A DNA stretch of 64,000 nt from Paraburkholderia tagetis (GTDB lineage Bacteria; Pseudomonadota; Gammaproteobacteria; Burkholderiales; Burkholderiaceae): contig NZ_JAKLJA010000019.1 in the NCBI RefSeq assembly GCF_022213065.1, positions 62,001 to 126,000 on the forward strand. Direction: 5' to 3'. The notes beneath the pieces were generated by a model. It saw nothing but the letters and a program-made list of their open reading frames with translations. It was not told where the DNA came from and ran no database searches. Shown here piece after piece: positions 1 through 9,508 of this stretch. How positions within the stretch are numbered: the stretch's first letter is position 1; each line of letters starts with the position of its first letter. Both the position numbers and the translations under genes were made by a program.

Positions 1-234
1 ATACGCGTCGAGCAAGCGGCGCACCGTATGGCCGCCGGGCGCGTTTTTCGACTCGGGCGCGCCGGGATAACGCAGATCGGCTTCGAATTCGAGCGGCGCG
101 GCGGCCGCGTGCAATTGCTCCAGCGCCACGCGCTTGATCTCGTCGCACCGCTCTGGCGAGACGAGCCCCGGCACGACCACGAAGCCGCGCTCGCTCAGCG
201 CCTGCACCTGTTCCTTTTTGGATTGGACTGACAT
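1..234 (-). CDS. phytanoyl-CoA dioxygenase-like protein (5' part, runs off left edge)
   Basis: The start codon ATG lies at 234 on the minus strand and 78 codons are open to the window edge, so only the N-terminus is visible. The protein begins MSVQSKKEQV, followed by a GFVVVPGLVSPE segment. This GF-x-V-x-x-G-hydrophobic opening is typical of Fe(II)/2-oxoglutarate-dependent dioxygenases of the phytanoyl-CoA hydroxylase (PhyH) family. The metal-binding HxD...H residues would lie outside the window, so the family call rests on the opening only. It reads away from the hypothetical gene at 802-1161 across a gap of about 570 bases. Confidence 0.6.
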   Translation of the reverse strand, partial: MSVQSKKEQVQALSERGFVVVPGLVSPERCDEIKRVALEQLHAAAAPLEFEADLRYPGAPESKNAPGGHTVRRLLDAY

Positions 235-801
235 GGGACTTCCGTTGTTCGAGGCCTGCGAAGGCCGCAGCCGTGAAAGGCTGCGGCAACGGCGGCGCTT
301 GTACCAATGCTGCTTGTTCGACTTGTGCGCGCCGCCAACCGCTCGATTGTAAAACGTGCGCGCACGCGCGGAGGGGGTCGCCACGCACAACCCTGATGCA
401 AATGCACCTCGACGGTGCCAAAGGGCGAGGGGAAGACCGCCAATGAGCTGCCTCAAACTTGAGCAGACGCGGGTATTAACCGACTTTCGGGTGTCATGGT
501 TCGCGTGTACTCTGCGCGGATGCTATGTTTTCACCCAGAACATCGCCCAGAACATCAATCGCGTGCAGGGGCCGCCACCGGAGCCCCGTCCATCAAGGCC
601 GCGCGATACCCGAAGTGCGCCAGGCATGAACCCGCAGTCCGCACCGACGCGCCGTCTCTTGCTTCGCGCGCGCCGCACAATTCATCCCATGGGTTTCCGT
701 CATCGTGACCGTCCTGTAGACGGGCACGTTTGCTGCTCGAATCGATGTGCCGCGCGAAGCATCGCGCAAGGCCACTCTCCGAACCTGACACCGCACACGC
801 C
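235..801. other. intergenic region with no convincing gene
   Basis: Short open frames exist on both strands but none combines a plausible ribosome binding site, high third-position GC and a recognisable protein. The stretch presumably holds the promoter of the dioxygenase-like gene on the minus strand and of the gene at 802. I could not place -35/-10 boxes with confidence. Confidence 0.5.
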
Positions 802-1161
802 ATGCACACCCTTTTCAGTACCCGCCGCATGACCCATGCTGCCCTGAAGGCGGCGCGTCCCGCCCGCCGTCACGTCGTGCGCGCCCTGCGCCACCATGCC
901 GCACGCACGCGCGCACTCGCCCAGCAAGTGCGCGGCGTCCGCGCCGTGGATGGCATGCGCACGTGGTTCCACTCCTTCTTCTCGGTACTGCGCCTGCGCG
1001 CAGGCGCGCGCCACTTCTCGCTGCGCACGCTGCTGTACCGTCCCAACGCGACGCTGCGCACGCTCGCGGCGCCCGCGACCGTGCACACGGCGCGCAACGC
1101 CCGCCGCCCGCGCCGCATGGGCGCCAGCAGCACGGGCTGGTTCGGCTTCGCCATGCGCTGA
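802..1161 (+). CDS. small Arg-rich hypothetical protein
   Basis: This frame of 119 codons starts MHTLFSTRRMTHAALKAARP and ends FGFAMR. It is very basic (many Arg, His and Ala) and has no cysteine cluster, signal peptide or motif I recognise. The case for a real gene is the strong preference for G or C at third codon positions compared with second positions, its position immediately before a clean terminator (1195-1232), and an orientation converging on metK. Against it, arginine-rich open frames are common by chance in GC-rich DNA, and no clear Shine-Dalgarno sequence precedes the ATG. A function cannot be assigned. Confidence 0.45.
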   Translation: MHTLFSTRRMTHAALKAARPARRHVVRALRHHAARTRALAQQVRGVRAVDGMRTWFHSFFSVLRLRAGARHFSLRTLLYRPNATLRTLAAPATVHTARNARRPRRMGASSTGWFGFAMR

Positions 1162-1194
1162 CAAAACCCTGCGCCAGGTACGGCGCCAGAAACG

Positions 1195-1232
1195 AAAAAC
1201 CCCGCCGGGACATGCGTCCTGGCGGGGTTTTT
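1195..1232. terminator. bidirectional rho-independent terminator
   Basis: A perfect stem with 5' arm AAAAACCCCGCC and 3' arm GGCGGGGTTTTT encloses an inner GGAC/GTCC stem. The A/T-flanked symmetry gives a U-tract on both strands. It can end metK transcription from the right (stop at 1286) and the small plus-strand gene ending at 1161. Confidence 0.9.
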
Positions 1233-1285
1233 CTTCATACGAGCCAAGCAAGGCCGGCACCCGCGCCGGCCTTCGTGCGACGTGC

Positions 1286-2473
<1,188 letters not shown>

Positions 2474-2745
2474 GTGTGAGGCTCCTTGTAGCTGGTGACG
2501 GTTATATTCACGTAGCCAGCTTCGGGAGCTTTGAAGCGGCGACGCTTTAGCGGATTACCTGCCCGGTTGGCGCCTGGCTCGTGGATGAAACACACGACCC
2601 GCTGCCCTGCCGGCTTCGCCCCGCAAGTTGTCTATTAACTCGGCGAAGCCCTTATTATAGCGACTTCCCTAATTTGCCGCAGAGTCATACCGCGTGCCGA
2701 CCATCGCACCTTTCTTTGTTTCCTCGCATTCCACGGGAGCCGCGC

Positions 2746-3630
2746 ATGCTCGGTAAGCTCGGCTCCCGTTTCGCCATCGGCTTGCTCAAGCTCTTCGCGA
2801 TCCTGCCCTATGGACTTGTCGCCCGTTTCGGCGACGGCCTCGGGTGGCTGCTCTACCAGATCCCTAGCCGGCGCAAGCGCGTGGTCCACACCAATCTGCG
2901 CCTGTGCTTTCCCGAATGGAGCGACGACAAGCGCGAGGAAGTCGCGGGCCTGCACTTTCGCCACGCGATCCGCAGCTACATCGAGCGCAGCGTGCAGTGG
3001 TTCGGCTCGGCGAAGAAGCTCGAAAAGCTTATCGAGCTCGACAGCGAAGTGGATCTTTCCGACCCCAATCTGCCGCCCACCCTCTTTCTCGGGCTGCACT
3101 TCGTCGGCATCGAAGCCGGCTCGATGTTCCTCAACTACTCGCTGCATCGCCCGTGCGGCTCGCTCTACCAGCCGTTCTCGAACCCCGAGTTCGAAGCCGC
3201 CGCGAAGGCGGGCCGCAGCCGCTTCGGTGCCGAGATGGAGAGCCGCGCGGACAGCGCGCGCATCGTGCTGCGCTGGCTGCGCGACAAAAAGCCTGTGATG
3301 CTCGGCGCGGACATGGACTACGGCATGCGCAACTCGACGTTCGTGCCGTTCTTCGGCGTGCCCACCTGCACGCTGACCGCCGTGGGGCGTCTCGCAAAGG
3401 TGGGCCGCGCGCAGGTCGTGCCGTTCATCGGCGAAGTGCTGCCCAATTACAAGGGTTATCGGCTCAAAGTGTTCAAGCCTTGGGACAACTACCCCACCGG
3501 CGACGACGAACAGGACGCACGCCGCATGAACGCCTTCCTCGAAGAGCAGATTCCGCGCATTCCCGAGCAGTACTACTGGGTTCACAAGCGCTTCAAGACG
3601 CGCCCGCCCGGCGAGCCGAGCGTTTATTGA
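2746..3630 (+). CDS. lpxL: lipid A late acyltransferase (LpxL/HtrB family)
   Basis: This 294-aa inner-membrane enzyme would transfer a secondary acyl chain to the lipid A precursor. It has a hydrophobic N-terminal anchor (FAIGLLKLFAILPYGLV) and the family HX4(D/E) catalytic signature as H118-FVGI-E123. An adenylate-like pattern of conserved Arg, Asp and Gly follows (LGADMDYG). I chose ATG 2746, which has GGGAGC just upstream; the frame is open 55 codons further 5' but that stretch has no family-like sequence. In Burkholderia I remember two adjacent acyltransferase genes before dapF. Here only one is present, and an atypical insert follows. Whether it is LpxL or another paralogue cannot be settled by reading. 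Confidence 0.88.
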   Translation: MLGKLGSRFAIGLLKLFAILPYGLVARFGDGLGWLLYQIPSRRKRVVHTNLRLCFPEWSDDKREEVAGLHFRHAIRSYIERSVQWFGSAKKLEKLIELDSEVDLSDPNLPPTLFLGLHFVGIEAGSMFLNYSLHRPCGSLYQPFSNPEFEAAAKAGRSRFGAEMESRADSARIVLRWLRDKKPVMLGADMDYGMRNSTFVPFFGVPTCTLTAVGRLAKVGRAQVVPFIGEVLPNYKGYRLKVFKPWDNYPTGDDEQDARRMNAFLEEQIPRIPEQYYWVHKRFKTRPPGEPSVY

Positions 3631-3703
3631 TAGCGGCGGATAGCGCGGGCGAGCGCCCGCGCGTCGCTCTTGCGTCCGGCTGCGCGCACTGACTCGGCGG
3701 CGA

Positions 3704-3733
3704 TTGTTCCTCCTTTAGTTTGTTCCTCCTTTA
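3704..3733 (-). repeat. direct repeat of a Shine-Dalgarno-like 14-mer
   Basis: TTGTTCCTCCTTTA occurs twice, at 3704-3717 and 3720-3733. Read on the minus strand each copy contains AAAGGAGGAAC, an excellent ribosome binding sequence, but no start codon or open frame follows within normal spacing. On the plus strand it resembles the 16S rRNA anti-Shine-Dalgarno tail. It lies between lpxL and the atypical insert and may mark a rearrangement boundary; its function is unknown. Confidence 0.6.
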
Positions 3734-3890
3734 ATCACGAAGTGCGCGGCATCGACGCCCGTTGACTATTCGCCCGCGCGGGGGCCGGTAACACCGCGCA
3801 CCGTAGCAGCGCAACGCACTGGCACCGCGAAAGACCGGAGCGCGAGCCACCCCACATGGGGCGGCTTCGGGTTTCCGTCAGCGAGCGGGG

Positions 3891-4166
3891 TTACGGCTGT
3901 GAGGGCTTGTCGATCGGCTCTTGCGTGACCGACATGAATTGCTCGATATCGGGCTGGCCGAGCGCAATCAGATTGAGCATCGCAACGCCAAGCCGGCGTG
4001 CGAATTCGTCATCCAGCTTGAAATCGTACTCGTCAAGAAGAATCGGCATTTCGATTTTGCCGGCCACAAGTGGAGCCAGCTTCGCCGGATCCACGGTTTG
4101 CACCGTGAGCTTTTGGTGGTCCTCCGCGTAGGTGAGAACCACGGAATACGGCGGATGCTTTGCCAT
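3891..4166 (-). CDS. small hypothetical protein, candidate immunity or partner of the upstream effector-like gene
   Basis: This 91-aa soluble protein begins MAKHPPYSVVLTYAEDHQ and has no signal peptide or membrane segment. Its ATG overlaps the stop of the upstream frame in a TAATG arrangement (stop 4168-4166, start 4166-4164), so the two are translationally coupled. The composition is acidic and mixed, and base composition is less GC-rich than the surrounding core genes. Tight coupling of a small cytosolic protein behind a larger protein with a distinctive Cys-containing C-terminus is the layout of effector-immunity or effector-chaperone pairs, but that is inference from layout. I do not recognise the fold. 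Confidence 0.7.
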   Translation of the reverse strand: MAKHPPYSVVLTYAEDHQKLTVQTVDPAKLAPLVAGKIEMPILLDEYDFKLDDEFARRLGVAMLNLIALGQPDIEQFMSVTQEPIDKPSQP

Positions 4167-5094
4167 TAATACCCTCTGCACTGTTGATAGTTCTGGAATG
4201 CCTGTTGTTTGCATAGCGAAATTCCGCGTGCCCCTCCCATCGGGCCGCCGAGTGCGTTGCACAAGTCCATGTCTCGCTCGTATTGCGCGAAGCACTCAGC
4301 TTCGTCCGCATCGCTTGCGCCCCGCGCCGCGAGTTCCATTACATCATCGCTCAAGCCGTCTGACGTGTACTCGAACGGCTGCGCATCGCCGAGCGGTGTT
4401 GAGGCGTCGCCAGTGCCATCGCTGAACGCGTCACCCTCAAGCGCTTCGCTGTCGTCATCGCCGCCACCGCCAAGCAAAGCGCCGGCCGCCCCTTCGACCG
4501 CTCCAAGCCAGTCAAAGCCGCTGCTCGAACGGGCGTTTCCCGTGGCCCGCGCAGCAACCGGCACGTAGGCGTGCGGTCAATAAAGAACCCGTTGTCATCA
4601 AGCGGTACAAGCTGATTGTCACGCACCCCGTAGACAATCAGCTTCGGGTCGGGCACTCGCTTCGGCCAGTTTTGCGGCGCGTAGAACCGGGTCACCCGCC
4701 GGCTCCCTCGCCACGCCCGGTCAATTGCGGGAATGAGCCAGCCGTCGCGCACCGCGTCGCGAAGGATGCGCGTCACCCCGTTGCCATCGACCGGTGCAGA
4801 CAGGCCCGATATGCGCAGGTGCTCCCTGATAAACAAGACATAGGCGCTGAAGTCACTACAGGCGCGCGCAGCGCGCCGGCCGGCGGAAACCCGGAACAAC
4901 CGGTCGAAGTCCTGCCGGTCCTGCTCGATCTGTTCATCGCGGTCCTTGCGCGCTTTCTGAGGCTCCTCATAAGAGAGCCTCCAGCCGTGATCGACATCCT
5001 GCAAGTCACGAGCCGGCACAAGCGAACATTGCCAGTCGCTAGTCAATGGCACACACAGCGCGTTGTACGAATAACCCCATTCGGGCACGAGCAT
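4166..5094 (-). pseudogene. effector-like protein gene broken by a frameshift near 4564
   Basis: One frame runs from ATG 5094 with protein-like sequence (LVPEWGYSYNALCVPL, then a charged segment, then YVLFIREHL and VYGVRDNQLVPLDDNGFFID) down to about 4565. It then degenerates into Arg-rich noise. The neighbouring frame takes over exactly there, from a GTG at 4564 (VPVAARATGNARSSSG), through a Gly/Asp-rich linker (GGGGDDDSEALEGD) and TPLGDAQPFEYT. It ends in a four-cysteine tail (AECFAQYERDMDLC, ISLCKQQAFQNYQQC) at 4166. Restoring one base at CCTACG-TGCCGG would join the frames into about 309 residues. I half-remember similar Burkholderia proteins with variable C-termini, which suggests a polymorphic effector, but this is unverified. 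A sequencing error or recoding could also explain the break. Confidence 0.6.
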
Positions 5095-5442
5095 GCCTCC
5101 TCCGCATCACAGATGCCGGTAAACCTGACACACCAGCCCGCCGGATACCTTGCGCCAGGTTGACCCGCGCACGTGAAGCGAAGCGTATTTGGGGACATGC
5201 CCGCAGCCGCGACAGCGCCTGTAACAACTAAACTGCCCATTTCAAAGCGCGCGGAATGTTCAAGCGAGAGCGGGCCGCCAGCCCATCCGCGTGGGCGTGC
5301 GCGCCGCCCGCCTTACCGCCTGCGGCGTATCAGCGTGTATCATCCGCTATCAGCCTGGCGCGCCCTCAAATGGGAGCGAAAGGCCACCTTCTGGCCGCGA
5401 CGATCCAGAAAAGTCTTATGCAGCAAGGAATTGAAGCAAATC
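5095..5442. other. intergenic region upstream of dapF, possible remnant coding sequence
   Basis: On the minus strand, directly upstream of the effector-like gene, one frame reads CYRRCRGCGHVPKYASLHVR...VCQVYRHL. It is zinc-finger-like but lacks a start codon and ends in TGA a few codons before ATG 5094. The alternative frame from ATG 5240 reads MGSLVVTGAV and ends in a Cys-rich tail. Neither is convincing as an intact gene; together they look like decayed sequence belonging to the insert. The right part must hold the dapF promoter, which I could not place. Confidence 0.4.
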
Positions 5443-6321
5443 GTGAAACTCAAGTTCACCAAGATGCATGGCGCCGGCAACGACTTCGTCGTGCTCGACG
5501 GCTACAGCCAGCCCATCGCGCTCACGCCCGAGCGCGTGCGCGCGCTTGCCAATCGCCACTTCGGCGTGGGCGCGGATCAGTTGCTGCTGGTCGAGAAGCC
5601 CACGATTGAAGGCGTCGACTTCCGCTATCGCATCTTCAATTGCGATGGCGGCGAGGTCGAGCACTGCGGCAACGGCGCGCGCTGCTTCGTGAAATTCGTG
5701 CGCGATCGCAGGCTCACCGACGCGAACCGCGTGCGCGTGCAGGTCCAGAAAGGCGTCATCACGCTCGTCATGCAGGAAAACGGCGAAGTCGTGGTCGACA
5801 TGGGCAGCCCGGTATTCGAGCCGTCGGACGTGCCGTTCGATGCGGGCGGCCTCGAAGGCCGCCGCGAGGGCAACGACACGCTCTGGCCGCTCGAGGTGAA
5901 CGGTCAGACGCGCTGGATTTCGGCGGTCTCGATGGGCAATCCGCACGCGGTGCAGGTGGTCGACGATGCCGAAGCGTTCGCCGTGCTCGCCGACGGCCCC
6001 GTGATCGAGGCGCACCCGCGCTTTCCGAACAAGGTGAACGCCGGCTTCATGCAGATCGTCTCGCGCCACGAAGTGCGGCTGCGCGTCTACGAGCGCGGCG
6101 CGGGCGAGACGCTCGCGTGCGGCACGGGGGCGTGCGCGGCGGTGGCGGCCGGCATTCGCCGCGGCCTGCTCGATTCGCCCGTGAAAGTGCAGACGCACGG
6201 CGGCATGCTCACGATCGCCTGGGACGGCGCGCGCGACGAAGCCGCCGCGCTGACGATGGCCGGCCCCGCCGCAACCGTCTTCGAAGGCGAGATCGAACTC
6301 GCCGACGATCTGTCGAACTGA
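5443..6321 (+). CDS. dapF: diaminopimelate epimerase
   Basis: DapF (292 aa) converts LL- to meso-diaminopimelate for lysine and peptidoglycan synthesis in the cytoplasm. It is cofactor-independent and uses two cysteines as acid and base. Both are visible, C75 in EHCGNGARC and C226 in GETLACGTGAC. The GTG start at 5443 gives the family N-terminus (V/M)KLKFTKMHGAGNDFVVLDG. The open frame extends upstream for 90 codons but is unlike DapF there. It is followed after about 100 bases by the DUF484 gene and xerC, the usual dapF-DUF484-xerC order of proteobacteria. Confidence 0.96.
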   Translation: MKLKFTKMHGAGNDFVVLDGYSQPIALTPERVRALANRHFGVGADQLLLVEKPTIEGVDFRYRIFNCDGGEVEHCGNGARCFVKFVRDRRLTDANRVRVQVQKGVITLVMQENGEVVVDMGSPVFEPSDVPFDAGGLEGRREGNDTLWPLEVNGQTRWISAVSMGNPHAVQVVDDAEAFAVLADGPVIEAHPRFPNKVNAGFMQIVSRHEVRLRVYERGAGETLACGTGACAAVAAGIRRGLLDSPVKVQTHGGMLTIAWDGARDEAAALTMAGPAATVFEGEIELADDLSN

Positions 6322-6427
6322 AGCTTGCCTTTGGTGTGCCGCGCCGCAATACCGGCAACATCGGCATCACCCGTATCACGCACGGCGCGCCCACACGCGC
6401 CGCTTCTTCATCGAACGCGCCACCAAC

Positions 6428-7114
6428 ATGAACGATCGCGAAGTCGCCGACTACCTGCTCGCCAATCCCGATTTCTTCGTTGAGCACGCCGAACTGCTGG
6501 CAACGATCAAGCTCGGCAATCCGCACGGCAAGGCGGCCGTGTCCTTGCAGGAACGCCAGATGGAGATGCTGCGCGAGAAGAACAAGCATCTGGAGCTGCG
6601 CCTTTCCGAGTTGCTGCGCTACGGCCACGAAAACGACAGCATCTCCGCGAAGACGGTGCACTGGGTGGCGCACGTGCTCGCCGAGCGCGACCCGCACGCC
6701 CTGCCGCGCTTGATCGCCGAGCAACTGCGCCAGGAATTCGACGTGCCGCAGGCGGCGCTGCGCCTGTGGGACGTGGCCGATGCCTATGTGCAGGCAAGCT
6801 TCGCCAGGCATACGGGCGAAGAAGTGCGCCTCTTCGCCAACAGCCTCGAAATGCCGTATTGCGGCGCGAATACCGGCTTCGAAGCGGCGCAATGGCTCGA
6901 TGGCGGCGACGCAGGCGCAGCGCAGTCGGTGGCGATCATCGCGCTGCGCAAACGCGTGAGCGCCGAGGAACGCGACCCGAGTGGCGAAGCGTTCGGCCTG
7001 CTCGTGTTGGGCTCGCCCGATCCGCGCCGCTTTCACGACGGCATGGCCACCGATTTTCTGCGCAAGATCGGCACACTCGCGAGCGCCGGACTCACGCGGC
7101 TGCTGCCGCATTGA
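6428..7114 (+). CDS. DUF484 family protein (YigA-like)
   Basis: This 228-aa protein begins MNDREVADYLLANPDFFVEH, the hallmark opening of DUF484. A helical, coiled-coil-prone stretch (SLQERQMEMLREKNKHLELR) follows, then a GAF-like C-terminal half. The molecular function of the family is not established. Its place between dapF and xerC is conserved in many proteobacteria, and it is probably co-transcribed with both. There is no signal peptide or membrane segment, so it should be cytoplasmic. Confidence 0.9.
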   Translation: MNDREVADYLLANPDFFVEHAELLATIKLGNPHGKAAVSLQERQMEMLREKNKHLELRLSELLRYGHENDSISAKTVHWVAHVLAERDPHALPRLIAEQLRQEFDVPQAALRLWDVADAYVQASFARHTGEEVRLFANSLEMPYCGANTGFEAAQWLDGGDAGAAQSVAIIALRKRVSAEERDPSGEAFGLLVLGSPDPRRFHDGMATDFLRKIGTLASAGLTRLLPH

Positions 7115-7172
7115 AGCGACGCACGCCGCACTCACAGCGCGCCCGCACTGAAGCCACGCCCAGGCCTCCACC

Positions 7173-8132
7173 GTGAATCCGACCGACCCGATCGCCGATT
7201 ATCTCGATGAGCTCGAGCACGTGCGCCGGCTTTCGGCGCACACGCTGCGCGGCTATGCGCACGAACTCGACGAACTGAAGAAGCTCGCGAATGGCCGGCC
7301 GCTCGCGCAAATTGCCCCCGCCGACGTGCGCGGCGCCGTTGCGCGCGCCCACGCGGGCGGCCTCTCGGCGCGCTCGATCGCGCATCGGCTCTCGGCCTGG
7401 CGCGCGTTCTACCGCTGGCTCGCGGGCCGCATCGACCTCGATGCGAATCCGGTGGCCGCGGTGCGCGCGCCCAAGCGCGAGAAGACGCTGCCCAAGGCGC
7501 TCTCCGTCGACGACACCATGAAGCTCATGGATGCGCCCAGCGCCGCTGCGCAGGCCAGCGAAGCAGGCGAAAGCGCCGCCGGCAGCCTCGAGGCGCTGCG
7601 CGATCACGCCATACTGGAGCTGTTCTATTCGTCGGGGCTGCGCCTCGCCGAACTCGTGGGCCTCGACGCGCGCTACGTGAAGCGCGACGGCTACGAATCG
7701 GCGGGCTGGCTCAAGCGCGACGCCGCCGAAGTGGAAGTGCACGGCAAGGGCGACCGGCATCGCGTCGTGCCGGTCGGCAAGAAAGCGCTGGAGGCGCTCG
7801 ACGCCTGGCTCGCCGTGCGCAACGCCTGGATCAAGCATGACGACGCCCCGCTCTTCCTGTCCGTGCGCGGCAACCGCATGGCGCCGGGCGTCGTGCGCGA
7901 GCGCGTGAAACGCGCCGCGGTCGCTGCCGGCATCCCGGCCAACGTTCATCCGCACGTGCTGCGGCACTCGTTCGCGACGCACCTGCTGCAGTCGAGCGGC
8001 GACCTGCGCGCCGTGCAGGAACTGCTCGGCCACGCAAGCATCTCGGCCACGCAGATCTACACGTCGCTCGATTTCCAGCATCTCGCGAAGGTTTACGACA
8101 ACGCGCATCCACGCGCGAAGAAGCGCGACTGA
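7173..8132 (+). CDS. xerC: tyrosine recombinase XerC
   Basis: XerC (319 aa) works with XerD at dif to resolve chromosome dimers. The N-terminal SAM-like core-binding domain spans about residues 5-95 and the catalytic domain about 110-305. The catalytic set is complete: R157 (SSGLRLAEL), K192 (HGKGDRHR), H261 and R264 (HPHVLRHSFATH), H287 (LLGHASI) and Y296 (TQIYTSLDF). The start is GTG at 7173, giving VNPTDPIADYLDELEHVRRLS; no earlier in-frame start has family-like sequence. A roughly 20-residue Ala/Ser/Glu-rich insert near 122-140, before the catalytic Arg, is typical of Burkholderia-type XerC as I remember it. Confidence 0.95.
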   Translation: MNPTDPIADYLDELEHVRRLSAHTLRGYAHELDELKKLANGRPLAQIAPADVRGAVARAHAGGLSARSIAHRLSAWRAFYRWLAGRIDLDANPVAAVRAPKREKTLPKALSVDDTMKLMDAPSAAAQASEAGESAAGSLEALRDHAILELFYSSGLRLAELVGLDARYVKRDGYESAGWLKRDAAEVEVHGKGDRHRVVPVGKKALEALDAWLAVRNAWIKHDDAPLFLSVRGNRMAPGVVRERVKRAAVAAGIPANVHPHVLRHSFATHLLQSSGDLRAVQELLGHASISATQIYTSLDFQHLAKVYDNAHPRAKKRD

Positions 8133-8160
8133 CTGCAACCGACTTAACGCACCGCCGGCA

Positions 8161-8272
8161 CGATTCACACGATTCGCCCGATTCACCCGTCATTCACGCG
8201 AGCGCCACTGTGCACCACCGCGCACCATCGCGCACCACAACGCCTCGCCTCGCATCGCCTCGCCTCGCCTCG
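8161..8272. repeat. low-complexity short tandem repeats upstream of the rRNA methyltransferase gene
   Basis: Three adjoining micro-repeat tracts fill the gap between xerC and the next gene. The first is CGATTCAC-type units at 8161-8200, the second GCACCA-type units around 8210-8240, and the third CGCCT/CGCAT pentamers at 8241-8272. They are irregular, carry no open frame and end a few bases before the ATG at 8281. They replace any clear ribosome binding site, so translation of the next gene may depend on read-through from xerC or on a weak site. Confidence 0.7.
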
Positions 8273-8280
8273 AACCCATC

Positions 8281-9489
8281 ATGAATATCGTCACCCTCAA
8301 GCCGTCCAAAGAAAAATCCCTGCTGCGCCGCCATCCATGGGTCTACGCCAACGCGATCGATCGCGTCGAGGGCAAGCCCGCGTCCGGCGCCACCGTGATC
8401 GTGCGCGCGCACGACGGCCGCTTTCTCGCTCGCGCTGCCTACAGCCCGCACTCGCAGATCCGCGCGCGCGTCTGGAGCTTCGACGAGAACGAACCCATCG
8501 ACCACGCGTTCTTCAAGCGCCGCGTGCAGCGCGCGCTCGCGCATCGTCAGGCGATGGTGAGCGGCACGGGCGCGGTGCGCCTGATCTTCGGCGAGGCGGA
8601 CGGCCTGCCGGGCGTGATCGTCGACTACTACAAAGAGGACGTCGCAGGGGAAAACGCGCGCGGCCAGCTCGTCTGCCAGTTCATGGCGGCGGGCGTGGAG
8701 GCATGGAAGGAAGCGATCGTCGCGGCGCTCACGGCGGCCACGGGCTGCCCGAACGTGTACGAGCGCTCGGATGTTTCGATCCGCGAAAAGGAAGGGCTCG
8801 AGCAGATCACGGGCTTGCTGGCCGGCGACGAACCGCCCGCGACGATCATCACCAGCGAGAACGGCGTGCGCTATCACGTGGACGTGCGCAACGGCCACAA
8901 GACCGGCTTCTACGTCGATCAACGCGACAACCGCGCGCTCGTGCAGACCTTCGCGCAAGGCCGTGAGGTGCTCAACTGCTTCTGCTACACGGGCGGCTTC
9001 TCGCTCGCGGCGATGAAGGGCGGCGCCATGCGCGTGGTGTCGATCGACTCGTCGGGCGAGGCGCTCGCCACCGCGCAGAAGAACGTGGAGGCGAACGGCT
9101 TCGACGCGGCCCGCGCGACCTGGCTCGACGCCGACGCCTTCAAGACGCTGCGCCGCTTGCACGAAGAGGGCCAGCGCTTTGATCTCGTGGTGCTCGATCC
9201 GCCCAAGTTCGCGGCCTCGCGTGAGCATGTGGACCGCGCCGCGCGCGCCTACAAGGACATCAACCTGACCGGCCTGAAGCTGCTGCGCCCGGGTGGCCTG
9301 CTCTTCACGTACTCGTGCTCGGGCGCGATCGATGCGGAGCTGTTCCAGAAGATCGTTGCAGGCGCGGCCGCCGACGCGAAGGTCGACGCGCGCATCCTCA
9401 AGCGCCTTGGCGCGGGCGTCGATCATCCGCTGCTCGCGGCCTTCCCGGAAGGCGAGTATCTGAAGGGGCTGCTGCTGCAGGTGCTGTAA
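8281..9489 (+). CDS. rlmI: 23S rRNA (cytosine-C5) methyltransferase, RlmI-like
   Basis: This 402-aa class I SAM-dependent methyltransferase has an N-terminal PUA-type RNA-binding domain (about residues 1-75: VTLKPSKEKSLLRRHPWVY). A middle segment follows, then a Rossmann domain with LNCFCYTGGFSLAA (SAM loop), VVSIDSSG (motif II), LVVLDPPKF (motif IV) and FTYSCSG (motif VI cysteine). This set fits RlmI, which makes m5C1962 in 23S rRNA. Closely related class I methyltransferases of unknown site specificity share the layout, so the exact target is inferred. Confidence 0.85.
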   Translation: MNIVTLKPSKEKSLLRRHPWVYANAIDRVEGKPASGATVIVRAHDGRFLARAAYSPHSQIRARVWSFDENEPIDHAFFKRRVQRALAHRQAMVSGTGAVRLIFGEADGLPGVIVDYYKEDVAGENARGQLVCQFMAAGVEAWKEAIVAALTAATGCPNVYERSDVSIREKEGLEQITGLLAGDEPPATIITSENGVRYHVDVRNGHKTGFYVDQRDNRALVQTFAQGREVLNCFCYTGGFSLAAMKGGAMRVVSIDSSGEALATAQKNVEANGFDAARATWLDADAFKTLRRLHEEGQRFDLVVLDPPKFAASREHVDRAARAYKDINLTGLKLLRPGGLLFTYSCSGAIDAELFQKIVAGAAADAKVDARILKRLGAGVDHPLLAAFPEGEYLKGLLLQVL

Positions 9490-9508
9490 AACCCGCGCGG
9501 AAAATAAA

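Noticed and set aside
2474..2600. SAM-riboswitch-like CCGCTAAAGCG in the metK leader (minus strand)
   Set aside because: Only the short GCTAAA core resembles SAM-II; there is no preceding P1 hairpin in register, so the resemblance is too weak to annotate.
2628..2658. TTGTCT / TATTAT promoter for lpxL
   Set aside because: The spacing is 19 bases and both boxes are imperfect; plausible but not supported enough to list.
5043..5240. 65-codon minus-strand frame starting MGSLVVTGAV
   Set aside because: The opening recalls PAAR-like/DUF4280 proteins, but the rest does not, and the alternative frame is equally protein-like; it is probably decayed sequence of the insert.
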